In this document: positions 12,816 through 16,596 of the stretch, piece after piece
Layout: each line of letters begins with the position of its first letter
Numbering within the stretch: the stretch's first letter is position 1
Source: Prevotella sp. UBA2755
GTDB taxonomy: Bacteria > Bacteroidota > Bacteroidia > Bacteroidales > Bacteroidaceae
Direction of reading: 5' to 3'
Length of the DNA: 16,596 nucleotides
Assembly: GCA_002353225.1 (NCBI GenBank)
Contig: DEJF01000024.1
Coordinates: 1-16,596, forward strand
The notes under the pieces: generated by a model
Database searches by the model: none
What the model was told of the DNA's origin: nothing
Seen by the model: the letters and a program-made list of their open reading frames with translations, nothing else
Made by a program: the position numbers and the translations under genes

Positions 12816-13940
12816 CTAATGATTCTTCTTATAACTCAGCACTGCCCATACCGCTGTGACAGAGGCGAGTGTGAAGAGGGCAAACACCTGATGGGCGATG
12901 CTCAGGAAACCGCCACCACGCACGAATACGGTACGGATGGCGTCGATGAAGTAGTGCATCGGATTGATATAGGTGGTGGCATACGCCCAGGAGGGCATGG
13001 AGCGTGTCGGGGTGAACAAGCCGCTGAGCAGCATCAGACACACTACAAAGAACCACATCACGAGCATTGCCTGTTGCATGTTGTCACTGTAGTTGGAGAT
13101 GATCAGTCCTAAGGACGAGAAGAAAAGGGCAAGGAGTACCGCCAACAGATAGACGAGTACCAGCGGTCCCTGACAGGTGATGCCATAGACTGCCCATGAC
13201 AGCAGAATACAGACGGTAAGCACCAGCATACCGATGATCCAGTAGGGAATGAGTTTCGCCAAGATAAATGCCCATTTCGAGACGGGTGTCACATTGATCT
13301 GCTCTATCGTTCCCGTCTCTTTCTCACCCACGATATTCAGTGCAGGGAGGAATCCACAGAGCATCATCATCAGAATACCCATCAAGGCAGGAATCATAAA
13401 GACCTTGTAACTCTGGTACTTGTTATAGAGTAGTTTTGAGTTTAAAGTGGAGAGTGGAGAGTTTGCTACCGCCCTTGATGGAAGACCGGTAGGAAACTCT
13501 AAACTATACATTCTCCACTCTCCACTAATAATCTGTGTGAGATACGACGAGCCGATAGAGCCTTTCGTGCCATTGACGGCATTGGCGGCTATCAGCACCT
13601 GAGTGGGTTGTCCCGTGGCAAGATCACGACTGTAATTCTGTGGGATAACCAGTACGATGTCCGCCCTACTCTGCTCTATCTCCTTCAGGGCAGCGGCATA
13701 GGTAGGCTGCTGACCGCCGAAGATGAAATACGGACTGGACTCGATGCGATGCACTAACTGCTGGGAGCGCACGCTACGGTCGTTATCCACCACGTCGACC
13801 ACGATGTTCTTCACCTCCTGGTTCATCACCCATGGCATCACACACATGATGACGATGGGGAAGATGAAGATGATCTTCGGCATGAACGAGTTACGGCGTA
13901 TCTGCAGGAACTCTTTCTGGATGAGGTATCGGATAGTCAT
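12816..13940 (-). CDS. ABC-2 type transporter permease (YbhR-like), carrying an in-frame repeat insertion
   Basis: This inner-membrane subunit of an ABC-2 exporter has 374 residues: one N-terminal membrane helix (about 21-39), a large external domain, and about five C-terminal helices. The coupling segment reads GEKETGTIEQINVTPVSKW, a hallmark of the family. The gene overlaps the upstream permease by 4 bp (ATGA), so translation is coupled. Between SYLTQII (132-138) and LLYNKYQSYKVFMIPAL (170-186), about 27 residues are encoded by a palindromic DNA repeat (13446-13526) and have a Ser/Leu-rich, atypical composition. The frame is intact, so the protein is probably still made. It is the last gene of the YbhGFSR-like operon; the transported compound is unknown. 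Confidence 0.9.
   Translation of the reverse strand: MTIRYLIQKEFLQIRRNSFMPKIIFIFPIVIMCVMPWVMNQEVKNIVVDVVDNDRSVRSQQLVHRIESSPYFIFGGQQPTYAAALKEIEQSRADIVLVIPQNYSRDLATGQPTQVLIAANAVNGTKGSIGSSYLTQIISGEWRMYSLEFPTGLPSRAVANSPLSTLNSKLLYNKYQSYKVFMIPALMGILMMMLCGFLPALNIVGEKETGTIEQINVTPVSKWAFILAKLIPYWIIGMLVLTVCILLSWAVYGITCQGPLVLVYLLAVLLALFFSSLGLIISNYSDNMQQAMLVMWFFVVCLMLLSGLFTPTRSMPSWAYATTYINPMHYFIDAIRTVFVRGGGFLSIAHQVFALFTLASVTAVWAVLSYKKNH
13446..13526. repeat. palindromic repeat element inside the ABC permease gene
   Basis: AGTGGAGAGTGGAGA (13446-13460) and its exact complement TCTCCACTCTCCACT (13512-13526) are 15-bp terminal inverted repeats. Inside, GAGTTTGCTACCG (13459-13471) pairs with CGGTAGGAAACTC (13487-13499) with one mismatch, and 12 bases at 13500-13511 are unpaired. 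The whole can form a long hairpin and is read through in frame. Confidence 0.85.
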
Positions 13941-15010
13941 GGGGTAAGTCGTTTATTGAATTTCTTGAGGGCGATGATCAACAGCAGGAGGGTCATGACA
14001 CAGAGCACACAGACCTCTGGCAGCACCTCACGGATGCCCACACCCATAATCATGAGTTTGCGCATAGCCTGGATATAATAACGAGGTGGTATCACTGCCG
14101 ATATCCATTGCAGAATCTGGGGCATCGACTCCACAGGGAACAGCATGCCCGAGAGCATCACGGTGGGCAGCAACAGCACCATTGCCGAGACGAGTAAGGC
14201 GACAAACTGTGTCTGGGCGACGTTGGAGATGAGCAAGCCCAACGAGAGGGCAAGGAGGATATAGATGAGCGACACCATGATAATCCAGCCCAACGAGCCA
14301 GCCAACGGCACGTCAAGGACGGTCGCCGACATCACTAAGATAATAATGAGGATAAGGAACGCCTGCAGGAGATAAGGTACCGCCTTTGCCACGATGATCA
14401 TCAGTGGACGGACTGGTGACACCAGCAGCACCTCCATCGTGCCACGCTCTTTCTCACGGACGATAGACACGGAGGTCATCATGGCACAAATCAGCAGCAG
14501 GAGCATACCCATGATGGCTGGTACGAAGTTATAGGCTGACTTCATCTGAGGATTGTACAGGAGTTTGATATTCGGATTATTCAGATTATTCTGAAAATTC
14601 TGATTATTCAGAATACTCATCGCATAAGCGGTCCATTGCTGTGCCATGTTAGGGTCGGAGGTGTCGACCATCAACTGGACACCGCTCTTCCGTGAGGCGA
14701 AGTCCTTGGCAAACACGATGGCGATATCGGCTTTTTGATGACGAAGCAACAGTTCCGCTTCCCTCGGAGTGCTGACCGTTGCCGTAATGCTGAAATACTC
14801 AGAGGCGGCAAGACGGTCGACAGCCTGATGCGTCAGATGGTCCATCTGTGAGGTGACCACCACTGTGCGCACATCCTTCACATCATTGGTGATGGCAAAA
14901 CCGAAGAGCAGCATCAGCACGATAGGCAAGCCGAAGAGTATCAGCATCGTACGACGGTCGCGCAGGATGTGCTTGGCTTCTTTGATGACAAAACTAACAA
15001 ACTGTCTCAT
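13937..15010 (-). CDS. ABC-2 type transporter permease (YbhS-like)
   Basis: This permease subunit of 357 residues has the same architecture as its downstream partner: one N-terminal helix (about 20-40), an extracytoplasmic domain, and five C-terminal helices. The cytoplasmic coupling segment SIVREKERGTMEVLLVSPVR is a family hallmark. The external domain has a Q/N-rich stretch (NNQNFQNNLNNPN, about residues 132-144) encoded by a repeated GATTATTC sequence, right before IKLLYNPQMKSAYNFVPA. It starts 3 bp after the tandem ATPase and overlaps the next permease by 4 bp. The two permeases are predicted to form a heterodimer. Confidence 0.92.
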   Translation of the reverse strand: MRQFVSFVIKEAKHILRDRRTMLILFGLPIVLMLLFGFAITNDVKDVRTVVVTSQMDHLTHQAVDRLAASEYFSITATVSTPREAELLLRHQKADIAIVFAKDFASRKSGVQLMVDTSDPNMAQQWTAYAMSILNNQNFQNNLNNPNIKLLYNPQMKSAYNFVPAIMGMLLLLICAMMTSVSIVREKERGTMEVLLVSPVRPLMIIVAKAVPYLLQAFLILIIILVMSATVLDVPLAGSLGWIIMVSLIYILLALSLGLLISNVAQTQFVALLVSAMVLLLPTVMLSGMLFPVESMPQILQWISAVIPPRYYIQAMRKLMIMGVGIREVLPEVCVLCVMTLLLLIIALKKFNKRLTP

Positions 15011-15013
15011 AGG

Positions 15014-16483
15014 CTAATCACTGCTTCTGGTCGCCTGACGGGCGAGATAGGTAAACACATGATCGATATCAGGCTGGTGGAACTGCTGTTTCAGTTCCTC
15101 TGGGGTCCCCATCGCACTGATCTTACCATCCACCATGATAGAGATACGGTCACAATACTCAGCCTCATCCATATAATGGGTGGTGACGAAGACGGTGATG
15201 CCACGTCCTGCTGCCTCGTAGATGAGTTCCCAGAACTGACGGCGAGTGGCTGGATCGACACCACCTGTCGGTTCGTCGAGGAAGACGATATCTGGGTCGT
15301 GGAAGATAGAGACGGAGAAGGCGAGTTTCTGTTTCCAGCCCAACGGCAGGGAACCTACGAGGTCGTTCTTATGCTCCGTGAACTGTAGTTGCTCCAACAA
15401 CTGGTCGGTCTTGCGGGCAATCTCCTCGTCGCGCATACCATAGATACCAGCGAACAGACGGATGTTTTCCTTGACGGTCAAGTCTTCGTAGAGTGAGAAA
15501 CGCTGACTCATATATCCGATATGCTTCTTGATCTGCTCGTGCTCCTTGCAGATATCGAAACCTGCCACGGTACCCGTGCCTGACGTGGGTTGGTTCAGAC
15601 CCGTCAGCATGTGCATCGCCGTCGTCTTGCCAGCACCATTGGCACCTAAGAAGCCGAAGATCTCCCCACGTCTGACGCTAAACGAGATATCATCGACGGC
15701 ATGGAAAGTGCCGAAAGCCTTCACCAGATGGCTCACCTCAATGACGTTCTCCCGTCCCGTTTGTTGCTGTGCCACAGCAACAGACTTATCAATACCTGGG
15801 GGATTGAAGATGGCGGAGAAACGGTCGAGGATGATATCAGGCTGGTCGACGCCCTGTACCCTGCCCTCATGCAGGAAGGCGACACGCTCACAGCAACGCA
15901 CCTCGTCAAGATAGGGTGTGGAGGCGACAATGGTGATGCCACGCTCTTTCAGGGTTCCCAGCATCTCCCAGAACTCCTTACGGCTGACGGGGTCGACACC
16001 CGTAGTCGGCTCGTCGAGAAACAGAATGCTGGGTTGATGTACCAAGGCACACGAGAGGGCGAGTTTCTGTTTCATACCACCAGAGAGAGCACCAGCCTTA
16101 CGGTCGGCAAACCGCTCTATCTGTGAATAGATGGCACGGATACTGTCATAACCCTCCTCCACCGTCGTCCCAAAGAGAGTGGCGAAGAACTCCAAGTTCT
16201 CACGGACGGTTAAGTCCTGATAGAGCGAGAAACGCCCAGGCATATACCCTACCCGACTGCGTATCTGTCCCATCTGGCTGACGACATCATAGCCGTCGAC
16301 CAATGCCGTCCCTTGGTCGGCAAGCAAGAGGGTACAGAGGATACGGAACAAGGTGGTCTTACCTGCCCCGTCAGGACCTATCAGTCCGAACACCTCCCCC
16401 TTGTCTACGGAGAACGACACATCATCGAGTGCCTTTACCTTACCGTAGGATTTTGAAATATGACTGACCTCTATGGCTTGCAT
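15014..16483 (-). CDS. ABC transporter ATP-binding protein with two fused nucleotide-binding domains (YbhF-like)
   Basis: This is the energising subunit of the exporter, 489 residues with two NBDs in tandem. NBD1 has Walker A GPDGAGKT (36-43), signature LSGGM (133-137) and Walker B LFLDEPT (154-160); its H-loop reads ASTPYLDE with Pro190 where His is expected. NBD2 has Walker A GANGAGKT (280-287), a non-canonical signature LPLGWKQ (379-385), Walker B VFLDEPT (400-406) and a complete H-loop THYMDEA (His436). The linker is short (about 215-245). Fused NBDs with an adjacent adaptor and two ABC-2 permeases are the YbhGFSR arrangement, a drug/cation exporter in E. coli. It starts 30 bp after the adaptor stop, behind AACTATG repeats and without a clear Shine-Dalgarno site. 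Confidence 0.93.
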   Translation of the reverse strand: MQAIEVSHISKSYGKVKALDDVSFSVDKGEVFGLIGPDGAGKTTLFRILCTLLLADQGTALVDGYDVVSQMGQIRSRVGYMPGRFSLYQDLTVRENLEFFATLFGTTVEEGYDSIRAIYSQIERFADRKAGALSGGMKQKLALSCALVHQPSILFLDEPTTGVDPVSRKEFWEMLGTLKERGITIVASTPYLDEVRCCERVAFLHEGRVQGVDQPDIILDRFSAIFNPPGIDKSVAVAQQQTGRENVIEVSHLVKAFGTFHAVDDISFSVRRGEIFGFLGANGAGKTTAMHMLTGLNQPTSGTGTVAGFDICKEHEQIKKHIGYMSQRFSLYEDLTVKENIRLFAGIYGMRDEEIARKTDQLLEQLQFTEHKNDLVGSLPLGWKQKLAFSVSIFHDPDIVFLDEPTGGVDPATRRQFWELIYEAAGRGITVFVTTHYMDEAEYCDRISIMVDGKISAMGTPEELKQQFHQPDIDHVFTYLARQATRSSD

Positions 16484-16504
16484 AACTATGAACTATGAAC
16501 TATG
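16484..16504. repeat. 7-bp tandem repeat AACTATG, three copies
   Basis: AACTATG is repeated three times (16484-16490, 16491-16497, 16498-16504) directly against the ATPase start codon on the minus strand, with a partial AACT after. It fills most of the 30-bp gap between the adaptor and ATPase genes. Confidence 0.85.
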
Positions 16505-16513
16505 AACTCTCAA

Positions 16514-16596
16514 CTAAAACCTCACCTCTCCATACATACCTATTTTAATATATCCGTCGTTCTTGACGGCTACCTTGACGGCATAGACCAGATCGG
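16514..16596 (-). CDS. HlyD-family membrane fusion protein, C-terminal end (partial)
   Basis: Only the last 27 or so codons are in the window, ending TAG at 16516-16514. The reading DLVYAVKVAVKNDGYIKIGM-YGEV is the usual closing beta strand pair of HlyD/YbhG periplasmic adaptors (V-x-V-x-NDG-x-IK-x-GM-x-xEV). Position upstream of the tandem ATPase and two ABC-2 permeases supports this. The gene is cut by the window edge. Confidence 0.75.
   Translation of the reverse strand, partial: DLVYAVKVAVKNDGYIKIGMYGEVRF

Overview
The window looks like chromosomal DNA of a Bacteroidales bacterium, most likely Prevotella/Segatella or a close relative. The evidence is several good Bacteroidetes-type promoters (TTTG, 19-20 bp, TAnnTTTG), near-absence of strong Shine-Dalgarno sites, a type III glutamine synthetase of about 730 residues, a CarboxypepD_reg secreted protein, and short GAGGTGAG- or GTGGAGAG-type repeats in and between genes. 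No rRNA, tRNA, integrase, transposase or CRISPR array was recognised.

Layout. (1) 1-3180, plus strand: a tightly packed probable operon with the end of a NUDIX hydrolase, an unknown 193-residue protein, a short agmatine-deiminase-family protein, a GNAT acetyltransferase resembling spermidine/thialysine acetyltransferases, an MmcQ/YjbR protein and a TauE/SafE permease. (2) 3166-4967, minus strand: a cupin, an unknown helical protein, a small protein with a nuclease-like QVK motif and a 77-residue fragment, behind a leader holding two mini-ORFs in one frame. (3) 5093-6109: a predicted membrane-anchored, zinc-ribbon-bearing DNA glycosylase of the hypoxanthine-DNA glycosylase type. (4) 6120-7972, minus strand: an AbiL/RloA-RloB-like defence operon whose RloB appears to lack its middle. 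(5) 7973-8548: a gene-free region with two tandem repeats, a long imperfect hairpin and a possible orphan promoter. (6) 8549-10793: glnN with a clear promoter that fixes its start. (7) 10879-12794: an M15 peptidase and a CarboxypepD_reg exported protein, divergently transcribed from back-to-back promoters. (8) 12816-16596, minus strand: a YbhGFSR-like ABC-2 export operon (end of an HlyD-family adaptor, tandem ATPase, two permeases).

The genes form several independent functional blocks. The most unusual points are the membrane-tethered glycosylase fusion, the internally shortened RloB beside an intact ATPase, and a palindromic repeat sitting in frame inside one ABC permease. A Q/N-rich repeated segment lies at the matching place in the sister permease. 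No completely new multi-gene system could be demonstrated from sequence alone.
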